Shown: one piece after another, positions 16,299 to 26,200 of the stretch | Layout of the letters: each line of letters starts with the position of its first letter | Numbering within the stretch: the first letter of the stretch is position 1 | Assembly: GCA_028823105.1 (NCBI GenBank) | Contig: JAPKCC010000027.1 | Span: forward strand, 1 to 35,491 | Direction: 5' to 3' | DNA: 35,491 bases | Source: Phycisphaerales bacterium | GTDB taxonomy: Bacteria > Planctomycetota > Phycisphaerae > Phycisphaerales > SM1A02 | Made by a program: the position numbers and the translations under genes | The notes under the pieces: generated by a model | Databases searched by the model: none | What the model was told of the DNA's origin: nothing | The model's input: the letters and a program-made list of their open reading frames with translations, nothing else

Positions 16299-18593
16299 TC
16301 AGTTCCTTGAGCCGACGGTCGCGAGCAGTTCATCTTCGTCGCGTTGATCCCGATCCTCGCGCCCGCCCGGATAGGCGATCCGGGAGTGGTAGATCGCGCA
16401 GAGGCTCTTGATGATCGAATCCTCGATCACCCTCAGCTCTCGGAAGGTCAGATTCGAATCATTGAGTTGACCATCATCGAGGCGGCGTCGACTCATCTTC
16501 CTCACGAGCGATTCGATTCGACTTGGCGTCGGGTCGCTCATCGCGCGTGTGGCGCTCTCGATGCCGTCGCAGAGCAAGAGGATCGCTGCTTCGCGGGTCT
16601 GCGGCTTCGGGCCGGGATAACGGAACTCGAATTCGTCGACCGCGCCGCCCTCGTCGGCGGCCTTTTCGCGTGCGGCGTGGAAGAAGTACTCGACGAGCGA
16701 GGTGCCGTGATGACTCTCGATGAAGTGCCGGAGAACTTTCGGAAGGCCGTACTCCTGCGCGAGTTCGAGGCCGTCCTTGACGTGGCCGATGATCACCAGA
16801 AGGCTCATGGCCGGGCTGAGCTTGTTGTGCTTGTTGTTGCCGCCGCCTTGGTTCTCGATGAAGTACTCGGGCTTATTCAACTTGCCGACGTCGTGATAGA
16901 GCCCCCCGACGTAGACCAGGCGACTATCAGCGCCGATCGCTTCCGAGGCATTCTCGGCGATGGAGGCGACGGCGAGCGAGTGGTTATAAGTTCCGGGTGC
17001 CCGGGACTGGAGTTCTCGAAGAAGGGGCTGGCGGGTGTCCCGAAGTTCCGCGAGGGTGAGTCCGGTGGTGATGCCGAAAAGTTTCTCGATGCTCGGCATG
17101 ATGCCGAGCATGAAGAACCCGGCGAAGAGCGTGCCGGCTCCGGCGAGCGCCGCCTGCACCATCACCTGCATGGGAGCGCCGGGTGTGTCGAGTGGAATGG
17201 CGGCGAGGCCCTGCGCGAGGAACACGATGATGGTGGCGATTCCTGAGAGCACCGACGCTCGGACGAACGTGCCGCGATTCGGAATTTCCTTGAGTTGGAA
17301 TGCCAGGCAGGAACTGGCTGCGAGCAGGGCGATCGCATAGATGGTGTGTCCACCGATGGCGACCGCGATCGACACTGAACCAAGCAAGCCGGCGAAGATC
17401 GCGATCCGCCGGTCGTAGGCAAGGGTCAGAGTAATGGCGAGAATCGAGATCGCGAGAGTGGCGCCGAAGGGCGTCAACCGGGGAAACGCGACCGCGAAGA
17501 AGGTGCCCAGGGCCGTGCATCCGACGAGCAGAAGAAGGACGGCGGTCAGCCTCGGAGTGCTTCGTGCGATCCGGGGATAGAAGGCGGTTCCATGTCCGGC
17601 GAGAAGGACGACCACCACCAGGGCGAGGAACATCCAGCCCGCGATTCGACTCCAAGTGCCGCGGATCCCGCCTTCCTGGAGTGCGTTGGCGAGCGCCAAT
17701 CCACCGATCTCGATCCGCGATGCGTCGAGCACGTCTCCTCGGGCATAAATGACTTCGCCGGCAGCGTGTTCGATAAACACGTCGGCGACTCGGTCTGCGG
17801 CTTCGTCCGCGGCGAGGGTGGTCGCAGCCGGATCGAAGAGAACGGTTGGACTCGGACGGTTGATGATCGCGGCGATGACGATCTCCGCGGCATCCCGCGG
17901 GAATCCAGAATAACGAGCGAGTTTGATCAGGCTCTGTCGCACCCGAGTGGTCATTCCATCTGGGACGAGTTCGATGGCTCGCTGTACGGTCACTGCGGTG
18001 GACCGATCCGGAACGCGAGGGGCGATGGCTTCGCTGTCGCCCGGTTTGGGTGCCGTCGCGCCGTCCGACGGATTCGTGTTGTCTGCCGCAAGGGGCTCGA
18101 TCTCAGTAACTTCGATCGATACCGGCGGCAGGACCTTCCGCGTCGAGACGGTCGTGAATTTCTGGAATTCGAGCGTCTCTAGAAGAGGCTCATTCTGCCA
18201 GAGTGCGTCGACGAATTCGTCCACCGATTCTCGCCAGGTCGGCGACGGACCATCAGGAGTCTGGTATCGCTGCAGTACGGAGAGCGAGGCGTCGGTGAGT
18301 CCGAACTGGTCCTGCAGCCCGAGGTCGACATCGTCGAGGATGAGGGCGGAACGAACGGCGACGGGCAGTCCCATCAACTTCGCTCGGAGGTCGGCAAGAT
18401 AGGTCGGGTCGGCGTTGTAGAACCGAGGTGCCGCACGGCGCGCCTCGTCGCGACGTCGTTGAGTCTCGTCGTCGTCGAGCACGCGGAACGCGAGCGGATT
18501 CACGAGACTGTCCGTGGCGACTTCGCCAGGCCAGACCCGGGGACGGGTCCGTGCCCAGGTGGTCACCACCGTCAAGAGCATCGCCGTCACCAC
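16299..18593 (-). CDS. 7TM receptor with intracellular HD hydrolase domain (PgpH-like cyclic-di-AMP phosphodiesterase)
   Basis: 764 residues from the first canonical start (GTG 18593). One N-terminal membrane segment is followed by a ~270-residue extracytoplasmic 7TMR-HDED-type domain. A cluster of about seven membrane helices then runs from ~310 to 500 (MFLALVVVVLLAGHGTAF, LTAVLLLLVGCTALGTFFAV). The cytoplasmic HD domain contains LYHDVGKLNKPEYFIENQ, a conserved His in IIGHVKDGLELA, HHGTSLVEYFF and CDGIESATRAM. PgpH proteins hydrolyse cyclic di-AMP. The last residues are polar and acidic. The reading frame upstream stays open and strongly coding-like to at least 18728, without any ATG/GTG/TTG/CTG. 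Starting at GTG 18593 would cut the first membrane helix short, so the true N-terminus is probably upstream. Confidence 0.85.
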   Translation of the reverse strand: MVTAMLLTVVTTWARTRPRVWPGEVATDSLVNPLAFRVLDDDETQRRRDEARRAAPRFYNADPTYLADLRAKLMGLPVAVRSALILDDVDLGLQDQFGLTDASLSVLQRYQTPDGPSPTWRESVDEFVDALWQNEPLLETLEFQKFTTVSTRKVLPPVSIEVTEIEPLAADNTNPSDGATAPKPGDSEAIAPRVPDRSTAVTVQRAIELVPDGMTTRVRQSLIKLARYSGFPRDAAEIVIAAIINRPSPTVLFDPAATTLAADEAADRVADVFIEHAAGEVIYARGDVLDASRIEIGGLALANALQEGGIRGTWSRIAGWMFLALVVVVLLAGHGTAFYPRIARSTPRLTAVLLLLVGCTALGTFFAVAFPRLTPFGATLAISILAITLTLAYDRRIAIFAGLLGSVSIAVAIGGHTIYAIALLAASSCLAFQLKEIPNRGTFVRASVLSGIATIIVFLAQGLAAIPLDTPGAPMQVMVQAALAGAGTLFAGFFMLGIMPSIEKLFGITTGLTLAELRDTRQPLLRELQSRAPGTYNHSLAVASIAENASEAIGADSRLVYVGGLYHDVGKLNKPEYFIENQGGGNNKHNKLSPAMSLLVIIGHVKDGLELAQEYGLPKVLRHFIESHHGTSLVEYFFHAAREKAADEGGAVDEFEFRYPGPKPQTREAAILLLCDGIESATRAMSDPTPSRIESLVRKMSRRRLDDGQLNDSNLTFRELRVIEDSIIKSLCAIYHSRIAYPGGREDRDQRDEDELLATVGSRN

Positions 18594-18728
18594 GACCGCG
18601 AGGACGCCGTTGACGAAAAGTGGTTGCCGCGCAATCTCGGCGACGGTCGGCCCTTTGGGGCGGATCGCCGCGGAGATTCGGCTCCGTCTGGTCGAACGAG
18701 GCTTGAAGATGCGTGAGAGGAATCCGAT
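18594..18728 (-). other. probable N-terminal extension of the 7TM-HD gene lacking a canonical start codon
   Basis: In frame with the gene, this stretch reads IGFLSRIFKPRSTRRSRI ... ARQPLFVNGVLAVVVTAMLL: a basic cytoplasmic N-terminus that completes the first transmembrane helix. Codon third positions are mostly G or C, as in neighbouring genes. No ATG, GTG, TTG or CTG occurs in this frame before the stop at 18852. Candidate near-cognate starts are ATC at 18728 and ATT at 18635. An assembly error is also possible. Confidence 0.5.
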
Positions 18729-18869
18729 GGTTGTGGTTCTCTTCGGTCGGTCGGCGTGGAAGATCGGTGCGGTTTTGGCTTGGCCGAATTTTAGCGGCGG
18801 TTGCTGGTGGGAATCATCTCCAGCCTCATACGGCCCGCTTGTTCCATCAGTTCATATCGACCATTTTTG

Positions 18870-18903
18870 GGGAGGAGACAGACGCGATACCTCCTCCGGT
18901 ATC
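18870..18903 (-). other. overlapping inverted repeats in the leader of the 7TM-HD gene
   Basis: On the minus strand GATACC-GGAGGA-GGTATC (18903-18886) forms a 6-bp hairpin with an SD-like loop. The GGAGGAG of the same segment (18897-18891) can instead pair with CTCCTCC at 18877-18871. The two pairings exclude each other. The function is unknown. Confidence 0.3.
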
Positions 18904-18944
18904 CAACAGCGGGACAAAACGCCCAACGCTTCGGAGGGTTTTAG

Positions 18945-18950
18945 ATTATA
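18945..18950 (-). promoter_or_regulatory. candidate -10 element for the 7TM-HD gene
   Basis: The minus strand reads TATAAT, a perfect -10 hexamer, about 220 bases upstream of the presumed start of the coding stretch at 18728. No recognisable -35 is found at the right distance, so this rests on the hexamer and its position only. Confidence 0.3.
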
Positions 18951-19064
18951 GGACGTTCTGGGTCCCGCGGCCGATCCTTGGCCGGGTTGCGGGCGTTGAT
19001 CATGATCGGCCTCGGGGGGCGTGAATCTTCGGGGTCATGGCATCGGGGTACCATCGCCCGTGTG

Positions 19065-19958
19065 ATGCCTCGACCGACCCTTCGCCAACTGATTTTTTGC
19101 CTTGCCTCCGGCTCTCTAGTGTCGTTTCCGACGTTGGTGCTTGGTGGCTGCAGCGGCAATCCGCCACCGGCCGCAGCGTCCAACGAGAACTTCACCGCAT
19201 CGGGGGCGACCTCCGCACCCGGCATGGATGATCGTTGGGCGTCGATCGTCCTCGACGCAACGCAGCAGCGTGAGGTTCGGGATGCCCTTCGCGATGTGGT
19301 CTTCGGCGAGATCCCGCCGCTTCGGGTCGCCGAATTCGGCGTGCGTTTCGAGGATGTTCCGCGGGCGATTCTCATCGCCGCTCCCACGGTGGAGATGGCG
19401 GTGATGAAGCAGACCTTTGATCCTGCGATCGTTTCGTTGACGTTCCTTGATCCCTCCGGTCAGGAGGGGGTGGCGAGCATCGTTCTTGGCCGAATGACGG
19501 CGCTTTCCAGCGTGAAGTATCTGGTTCCGGGAGATAACGTCTCGGAACAGACTCTCAGGATGCTGAATGCCATCAATGGCCTACTCTGGTCGAACGACAC
19601 CTTCTTTGCCGGATCGAGCGGGCATCGACAGGCGTCGGCTCGCGCGGAGGTGGAAGGTGTTCAGGCGGTAGGAATCCTCGAAGCCGCGGTCAAGAAGTCG
19701 GGTGGAACACCGCTCGTCAGTGCATTCGAGCCGGAGAAGTACCGGATCGACCTCTTGATGCTCGATGATCAGCCCGCGCGGATCGACGTTCGACGCGAAC
19801 CCGATCCCACGGTTCTCTCCTGGAAGGCCTGGGCGGGAACCTTTCCCATGCCGGCGAAGGCGTCTGCCCTCGGTGCGGCCCTTGATAAGGCGCTCCGGGA
19901 ATGGGGTCGGACCCCGTCGCCGACGGAGATTCGCGACGTTGCCACCGATCAGGACTGA
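19065..19958 (+). CDS. lipoprotein of unknown function
   Basis: 297 residues from ATG 19065 (GTG 19062 is also possible). The N-terminus has basic residues (MPRPTLRQ), a hydrophobic core (LIFCLASGSLVSFPTLVL) and a canonical lipobox LGGC, so it should be a lipid-anchored envelope protein. After a Pro/Ala/Ser linker the mature part (~45-297) is a globular alpha/beta sequence with no motif I recognise. A helix-rich central stretch (SEQTLRMLNAINGLLWSNDT) and a conserved-looking WKAWAGTFPMP near the end are visible. It stands alone, head-to-head with the 7TM-HD gene and convergent with gatA, 13 bases away. I cannot assign a function. Confidence 0.75.
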   Translation: MPRPTLRQLIFCLASGSLVSFPTLVLGGCSGNPPPAAASNENFTASGATSAPGMDDRWASIVLDATQQREVRDALRDVVFGEIPPLRVAEFGVRFEDVPRAILIAAPTVEMAVMKQTFDPAIVSLTFLDPSGQEGVASIVLGRMTALSSVKYLVPGDNVSEQTLRMLNAINGLLWSNDTFFAGSSGHRQASARAEVEGVQAVGILEAAVKKSGGTPLVSAFEPEKYRIDLLMLDDQPARIDVRREPDPTVLSWKAWAGTFPMPAKASALGAALDKALREWGRTPSPTEIRDVATDQD

Positions 19959-19971
19959 TCAACGAAGCCGA

Positions 19972-21483
19972 TCAGGCTCCGGCTGCGATCGGATCAGCCT
20001 GCCGGACCATCGATTCGACGGTTGAAGCGATTCGAAGCAGGGTCGTCTCACAATACGCTGGTGTCTGAAGGTGGAGCCCCATCGGGAGGGATTCGCCATC
20101 CTCATCGATCATGCCGCCAGGAACGGAGATCGCCGGAATTCCGGCGATGTTCGCGTTGACGGTGTACACGTCGTTGAGATACATCGAGATCGGATCGAGT
20201 TCCGCCCCGATTCGAAACGCGGGACACGGCGAAGTCGGGCCGAGAAGAACGTCGCATTTTTGGAAGGCGGAATCGAACTCTTGCTTGATGAGTCGTCGGA
20301 CCTGGAGTGATCGCTTGTAGTAGGCGTCGTAGTATCCGGCACTCAAAACATAGGTTCCGAGCATGATCCGGCGCCGAACCTCCGGGCCGAATCCTTCAGT
20401 TCTGGTGCGGGCGTAGAGTTCCTCAAGGCCTTCGCCGGGGCGGGGATCGGCGCGATATCCGTAGCGGATGCCGTCGTATCTTGAGAGATTGCTGCTCGCT
20501 TCCGCCGGGGCGATGACGTAGTACGTCGAGATGCCGTGATCGGTCAGTGGAAGATCGATGTCTACGATCGTCGCTCCCGCAGCGCGAAGCGATTCGATGA
20601 TTCGTTGGAGGTTCGCCGTGACTCCAGGGTGATTTCGATCCGTGCAATGTTCGCGAGGAATTCCGACTCGTAGTGAAGACGGGTCGATCGGCCCGTCCGC
20701 CAATGGGGGTTCGACGGCAAGATCGGAGGTGGTGGCGTCGTGCGGATCGATGCCACCGAGCACTTCGTAGATCATCGCGGCATCACGGACGCTTCGAGCG
20801 ATCGGCCCGATCTGGTCGAGACTGGAGCCGAAGGCAACCAGCCCGTATCGCGAGATCCGCCCGTAGGTTGGCTTGAATGCCACGCAGCCACAGAAGGCGG
20901 CGGGCTGACGGATCGAGCCGCCGGTATCCGAGCCGAGCGCGGCGTCGGTGATCCCGGCTGAGACCGCCGCGGCGCTTCCGCCGCTCGAACCACCGGGAAC
21001 GCGGTTGATTCCGTGGGGATTCCGCACCGGACCCCAGGCGCAGGTCTCGCTCGAGGAACCCATCGCGAACTCGTCCATGTTCGTCTTGCCGATCAGGGTC
21101 GCGCCGGCATTGAGGAGTCGGGTGACCACGGTCGCGTCGAAGGGAGATCGGTAGTTCTCGAGCATGCGGGAACTGCAGGTCGTGTAGCCCTCGGTCGTGC
21201 AGAGATTGTCCTTGAGCGCGATGACTGATCCCGCCAGCGGGCCAGGATCCTCCCCCGCGGCGAGGCGGGTATCGATCGAGTTTGCGGTCACCCTTGCGGA
21301 GTCGCTGAGGATCTCGTGATAGGCATTCAACGATGGGTTCACGGTATCGATCGCCGTGAGCATCGACTCGAGTCGGAGGCTCGTGGTCGTGTCGCCGTCT
21401 CGAACGCTTTGGACTCTCGCGGTGAGGTCGTCGCCTGGATCGAAGCACGGAGTGGACGTTACGTCGGTGGAAGGTGTGGTCAT
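19972..21483 (-). CDS. gatA: aspartyl/glutamyl-tRNA(Asn/Gln) amidotransferase subunit A
   Basis: 503 residues from ATG 21483, the amidase subunit of the GatCAB complex. It frees ammonia from glutamine to amidate misacylated Asp-tRNA(Asn) or Glu-tRNA(Gln). The Ser-cisSer-Lys triad is intact: K91 (VIALKDNL), S166 (PGGSSGGS) and S190 (SDTGGSIRQPAAF). The length is usual. In-frame sequence upstream of 21483 overlaps gatC and is not conserved, so it was left out. gatC ends 19 bases upstream on the same strand, giving a gatC-gatA operon. gatB is not in this window. It ends 13 bases from the convergent lipoprotein gene. Confidence 0.95.
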   Translation of the reverse strand: MTTPSTDVTSTPCFDPGDDLTARVQSVRDGDTTTSLRLESMLTAIDTVNPSLNAYHEILSDSARVTANSIDTRLAAGEDPGPLAGSVIALKDNLCTTEGYTTCSSRMLENYRSPFDATVVTRLLNAGATLIGKTNMDEFAMGSSSETCAWGPVRNPHGINRVPGGSSGGSAAAVSAGITDAALGSDTGGSIRQPAAFCGCVAFKPTYGRISRYGLVAFGSSLDQIGPIARSVRDAAMIYEVLGGIDPHDATTSDLAVEPPLADGPIDPSSLRVGIPREHCTDRNHPGVTANLQRIIESLRAAGATIVDIDLPLTDHGISTYYVIAPAEASSNLSRYDGIRYGYRADPRPGEGLEELYARTRTEGFGPEVRRRIMLGTYVLSAGYYDAYYKRSLQVRRLIKQEFDSAFQKCDVLLGPTSPCPAFRIGAELDPISMYLNDVYTVNANIAGIPAISVPGGMIDEDGESLPMGLHLQTPAYCETTLLRIASTVESMVRQADPIAAGA

Positions 21484-21502
21484 CGGGTCGTTCCGGGAGC
21501 AG

Positions 21503-21823
21503 TCAAGCTCCACCCTCCCCGAGCACCTTTGGAACGGCGATAAAGTGGCCTTCGGTTTTCGGTGCCATCGCCAGAAGAACATCTCGATCCAGCGTCGGTC
21601 CGGGTTCATCTTCCGCAAGGCGATTCACCGTGTCTTGGGGCCGCGGCATCGGCTCCACGCCCTCCACGTCGAGGGTCTGGAGATTGGCGACGTGCTCGAG
21701 AATCGCCAGCAGATCCACTCTCGCGGAATCGAGAGCGGCGTCATCGAGCGCGAGTCTAGAGAGGCTCGCGACCTTGGCGACATCCTCAAGAGTCGGCTGT
21801 GGTTTGGAATTGGAACTTGTCAT
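21503..21823 (-). CDS. gatC: aspartyl/glutamyl-tRNA amidotransferase subunit C
   Basis: 106 residues from ATG 21823, the usual size of GatC, which wraps around GatA and stabilises the GatCAB complex. Seen: the N-terminal helix VAKVASLSRLALDDA (typically V..IA.LARL.L), the middle ILEHVANLQTLDVEGVEPM (typically ...L...L..VDT.GVEPM), LAEDEPGPTLDRDVLL and the ending APKTEGHFIAVPKVL. These four landmarks are in the normal order. The frame stays open further upstream but without GatC-like sequence. It is followed by gatA after 19 bases and diverges from the RND efflux operon. Confidence 0.93.
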   Translation of the reverse strand: MTSSNSKPQPTLEDVAKVASLSRLALDDAALDSARVDLLAILEHVANLQTLDVEGVEPMPRPQDTVNRLAEDEPGPTLDRDVLLAMAPKTEGHFIAVPKVLGEGGA

Positions 21824-21980
21824 GGAGCGAAGGGTAACGCTCCACGGCAACCTTGGCGGTTGCGGGTACCATTCTCGGTTCGACCCTTGGACGATCTCCT
21901 CCCGACGGGCAGGGGGCTGACGCGACACCGCCACCGTCCAGATCCCACCCCGCTTCCCCCTTGCTACCGGATTCGTCATC

Positions 21981-23297
21981 GTGACCCAGTTCCGCCGAGA
22001 TGTCACCGTTTCCGTCATCACCAGAGTCGTGGTGTGTGGATTCGTCATCGGCATCGGGGTGATGGTGGCGGTGGTTCTGACCAATTCGAGTCCGACCGCC
22101 GCGCGGGTCGAGGGCGGCGAACAAGCGGTCAAGGTACTTTCGATGGAGGTGCCACTGGAAGCGGTCGCCCGGGAGTGGATTGGATTCGGAACCGTTCGAG
22201 CGCTCAATTCGGCCACGGTCCCCGCGGAAGTCGTCTCCACCGTCGTCTCGATTCCGGGCGGAATCGAAGTCGGTCTCCCCGTCTCGAAGGGGCAGGTGAT
22301 TGCGCAGCTGCGTGAGTACGACTACGTTGAAGCCGCCTCGCGGATCATTGAGCAACTTGCAGAGGTCGAGGCGGAAGTCGCTCGCCTGGATACCGAAGAA
22401 CGAGTCTTGGTCGAACGTCAAAGCGTGGCGACTCGGGATCTCGAACTCTCGGAGGTGGACTTCCAACGCGTGACGGATGCCGCGGCCAAGGGCGCCGCGG
22501 TCGCGCGTGAGATTGATGCTGCAGAACAACGAAGGTTGGTCGCCCGACGCGCCGTGATCACGCTTGAAGAGTTGCAGTCTCTGATACCCGTGCGAAGAAG
22601 GGCGACCGTGGCAAAACGTGATGGACTTCTCGCCACGCATCGTCTCGCCCTTGAGCAGGTCGATCGTTGTACGGTCACGGCGCCGATCGCCGGCCTCCTC
22701 TCGGAGGTCATGATCGAAGTGGGCGAGCAGGTCTCGGTGGGAACTCCGGTGGCCCGCGTGGTTGATCCACTCCGCCTCGAGCTGCGACTCCGGATTCCGG
22801 CGTCGTGTCGCGGCCGGGTGGAGGTGGGGGATCGGGTTGTCATCAATCGGACCGTGACCGCGGAACCGATCGAAGCCGCGGTCAGTCGAATCTCGCCGAT
22901 CGACGATGCTACGACGCGGACCATGATGGTCTTCGTTGAGATCGAGGGTGGATCCGGTCGGATCGTGCCCGGACTCTTCGTCAGTGGAACGGTGCATGAG
23001 AGCAAGGCAGTGCTGCGAAGCGTCGTGCCCAGACGATCGGTTCGGCATCAACGCGTCATGTTGATCGAAGACGGACGGATCAGAAGCGTCCAGGCAGAAT
23101 CGCTGTTTGGAATCGCGGGCGACCGCCCGAATTCCGGATTGAACGATCGGCAGTGGATGGTCCTGGCGGATCCTCTTCCCGATGGGGTCTCAATCGTGGT
23201 CGACGGGTCGAGGGTGCTTCCCGACGGAATCGCGGTTGAGCCACGGCTCGTGAAGGTCGAAGATTCCAGCGTCGTCCCGGTTGGAACCGCACCGTGA
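21981..23297 (+). CDS. RND efflux periplasmic adaptor (membrane fusion protein, HlyD/AcrA family)
   Basis: 438 residues from GTG 21981. An N-terminal membrane anchor covers ~11-35 (VITRVVVCGFVIGIGVMVAVVL). A split lipoyl domain follows, with first half near 75-110 (STVVSIPGGIEVGLPVSKGQ) and second half near 225-260 (CTVTAPIAGLLSEVMIEVGE). Between them a coiled-coil hairpin of ~115-210 carries heptad-like Glu/Leu/Arg (IIEQLAEVEAEVARLDTEER). A beta-barrel domain (LRLRIPASCRGRVEVGDRVV) and a membrane-proximal tail complete it. It would link the inner-membrane pump encoded next to an outer-membrane channel encoded elsewhere. The stop overlaps the pump gene start by GTGA, so the two are coupled. 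Confidence 0.9.
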   Translation: MTQFRRDVTVSVITRVVVCGFVIGIGVMVAVVLTNSSPTAARVEGGEQAVKVLSMEVPLEAVAREWIGFGTVRALNSATVPAEVVSTVVSIPGGIEVGLPVSKGQVIAQLREYDYVEAASRIIEQLAEVEAEVARLDTEERVLVERQSVATRDLELSEVDFQRVTDAAAKGAAVAREIDAAEQRRLVARRAVITLEELQSLIPVRRRATVAKRDGLLATHRLALEQVDRCTVTAPIAGLLSEVMIEVGEQVSVGTPVARVVDPLRLELRLRIPASCRGRVEVGDRVVINRTVTAEPIEAAVSRISPIDDATTRTMMVFVEIEGGSGRIVPGLFVSGTVHESKAVLRSVVPRRSVRHQRVMLIEDGRIRSVQAESLFGIAGDRPNSGLNDRQWMVLADPLPDGVSIVVDGSRVLPDGIAVEPRLVKVEDSSVVPVGTAP

Positions 23298-26200
23298 GCC
23301 TTCCGTCATTCGGCGCACGACGTCCCGTTCCCGCAAATCTTCTGATGATGGCTTTGATCCTCGGAGGGATCTACGCGGGGCTCTCGATGCGCCGCGAGTT
23401 CTTCCCCGAGATCGATCCGGAGGCGGCGAGGGTGGAACTGATCTACCCGGGCGCGACTCCAAAGGAACTCGAAGAGTCGATGGCCCGAAAGGTCGAGGAC
23501 GCGATCGGGACGGTTCAGGAAGTTCGGCGGATGGAGTCCACGGTCAGCGAGGGCGCGGGGATCATCGTCGTGAAGTTCGAGGAGGGGACGGATGTCGCGG
23601 AAGCGATTGCCGACGTCGAACGCTCCATCGAGCGACTGTCGGATCTTCCGAGTGATGCGGAACGGATCCGGGTGGTGGAATTCGAGCCGAACCTTCCAGT
23701 CATCATTCTCACTCTCTTCGGGGACATCGACGAGCGGGTCCTAAAGACCTCGATGCGATCGATGATCGACGATCTGGAATCGCTTCCGGGAATGGGATCG
23801 CTTCAGATATCGGGATTACGCGACTACGAGATTCGAGTAGCCGTCGATCCCGATCGTCTGATCGAGAACGCACTTCCGGTGACTGCGGTCGCAGAAGCCA
23901 TTCGAGCCTGGATGCTCGAACTTCCCAGCGGCGCGATTCGCGGGCCCGGCGGGAATGTAAACGTCCGGACCATGGGGGTGGAAGAACGGGCGGAGTCGAT
24001 CGAGTCGATCGTGGTTCGCGCGGGCGTCGAGGGCGACATGCTCCGGGTCGGTGATCTCGCGACGGTGCACGACGGCTTCGCCGATGTGGAGGTCGAAGAG
24101 CGATTCGAAGGGAAGCCCGCGACGAGTATGACGATCTTCAAGACGGGATCACAGGATGCCGTCGCGATCGCCCGCATGGCCTATGCCTACGTCGCGGGAA
24201 GGAGAGGGGAACCCTTCACCGGCCCGGTCTGGGCTCAACCGATGGGAACCACGGAGTGGCAGGCCTATCAACTTGGTATTGATCGGCCGGAACCGCTCGC
24301 CGCGGAGCTGATCGCTCACAACGATCTTTCGCGGTTCATTCAGGGACGGCTCGAGCTACTCTCTCGGAACGCCTTGCAAGGCGCGGGATTGGTCTTCCTG
24401 GCGCTGCTTCTGGCCTTGAATCTTCGGGTCGCCTTCTGGGTCATGGTGGGACTGTTCACCGCGATCTGTGGAACGCTCCTCGCCATGACCGCCCTCGGTG
24501 TCACCCTGAACCTGCTCACCATGTTTGGCCTTCTGGTGACCCTCGGGATGCTCACCGACGATGCGATCGTGGTGAGTGAGAACATCACGGCGCGGGGGAG
24601 TCTGGGCGAATCTCCGGTCGATGCCGCGACCCGCGGCGGGAATCAGGTCTTCTGGCCAGTGGTCGGAACGGTCCTCACCACGATCGTTGCGTTTCTTCCG
24701 TTGACCTTCATTAGCGGAAGCATCGGAAAACTACTCGGCGCTCTTCCGATGGTCGTCTTCTGCGCGCTCTTCATCAGCCTTCTCGAGTCGATGTTGATTC
24801 TTCCATCGCACATGGTCCATGCGCTCAAGGGCATGGTTCATAGTCGCGGGACCGGCATCTTCGGCTTCGCCGATCGGTTCGCCGAATGGCGGGATCAGAC
24901 CGTGGTGAAGCCCGCCACGCAGTTCTACGGGCGCCTCGCGACCAAGAGCGTCGAATATCGATGGATCGCCGCCTCGATCGCCCTCTGCCTTCTGGCGATT
25001 TCGATCGGGATGTATACCGGCGGTCGGGTCCCGTTCGTTTTCCTGCCGACCGAGGACACCGAGAACGTGGTGGTCGACCTCAAGATGCCGACCGGCACGG
25101 AACTCGCCGAGACCAGACGGATCGCTTCGAGGATCGAAGCCGCCGCTCGTTTGCAGCCGGAAGTCCAGTTCACGAGTATGGCACTGGGGGCGAGTTTTGA
25201 TCTCAACACCGGCCTCGCCAATCCGGGGTCGAGTTCAATCGCTCAGATTTTCTTCGAACTCTCGCCGATCGAGAAGCGGGATCGTCCGAGCACGGAGATC
25301 ATCGACTCGATCCGGAAGGCGTCAGGAGATCTCACCGAAGCGGATCAGATCTTCTGGCGAGAGATCGACGGCGGTCCGGGTGGATCGGACATCACTTTCG
25401 AAGTCTCAGGCAACGACCGGGTGGCGGTCGACTCGGCGGTCGCGGACATCCGGGCACTCCTCGCCACTTACGAAGGCGTCTACGGCATCTCCGACGACGA
25501 CGAAGTCGCCCAGCGTGAACTCCGCATCAGTCTGCTCCCCGGTTCGGCATCGCTTGGCATCACGGTGGCAGAGGTCGCGCAGCAGGTGCGGGGCGCGGTG
25601 TACGGCATCGACGCTCATGTCTTCAGCGAGACCAGAGAGGACATCGACGTCCGGGTCTCCTTTGATTCCGAATCCAGGCGAGATCTCGGAGCCGTCGAAC
25701 AGATGTGGATCTCGACCCGGGACGGCCGGTCGATTCCGCTCGCGGAGATTGCGAGGATCGAGGAAGCCGACGGGCGGGCGACCATCCGACGGATCGATCG
25801 GAGGCGAGCGGTCTCGGTCACGGCCGACGTCGATACCCTTACGAATCCGGAGCAAGTCGTCGCCTCGATGAGTCCGGCGCTGGAAGCAATTCGACTCAAA
25901 CATCGGGGCGTCTCGATTGACAGTGGGGGACGGCAGCAGGATGTCATCGATGCCTTCGCGTCGCTTCCGATCGCGATGCTGGCGGCATGCCTGATGATCT
26001 ATGTCATTCTTGCGTGGCTATTCTCGAGCTACGTGCAGCCGTTCGCGGTGATGCTCGCCATCCCCTTCGCGCTGATCGGCGTGATCTGGGGTCACTGGCT
26101 GCTGGGATTCGATCTCACCTTCCTGAGCCTGATCGGCGTCGTCGCGCTCGCGGGCATCGTGGTGAACAATTCACTCATCCTCGTCGAGTTTCTCAACAAG

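Noticed and set aside
21786-23051. 421-codon open frame on the minus strand opposite the RND adaptor
   Set aside because: Composition is Arg/His/Asp-rich with no fold-like pattern, and it lies fully antisense to a clear adaptor gene. Long antisense frames are expected at this GC content.
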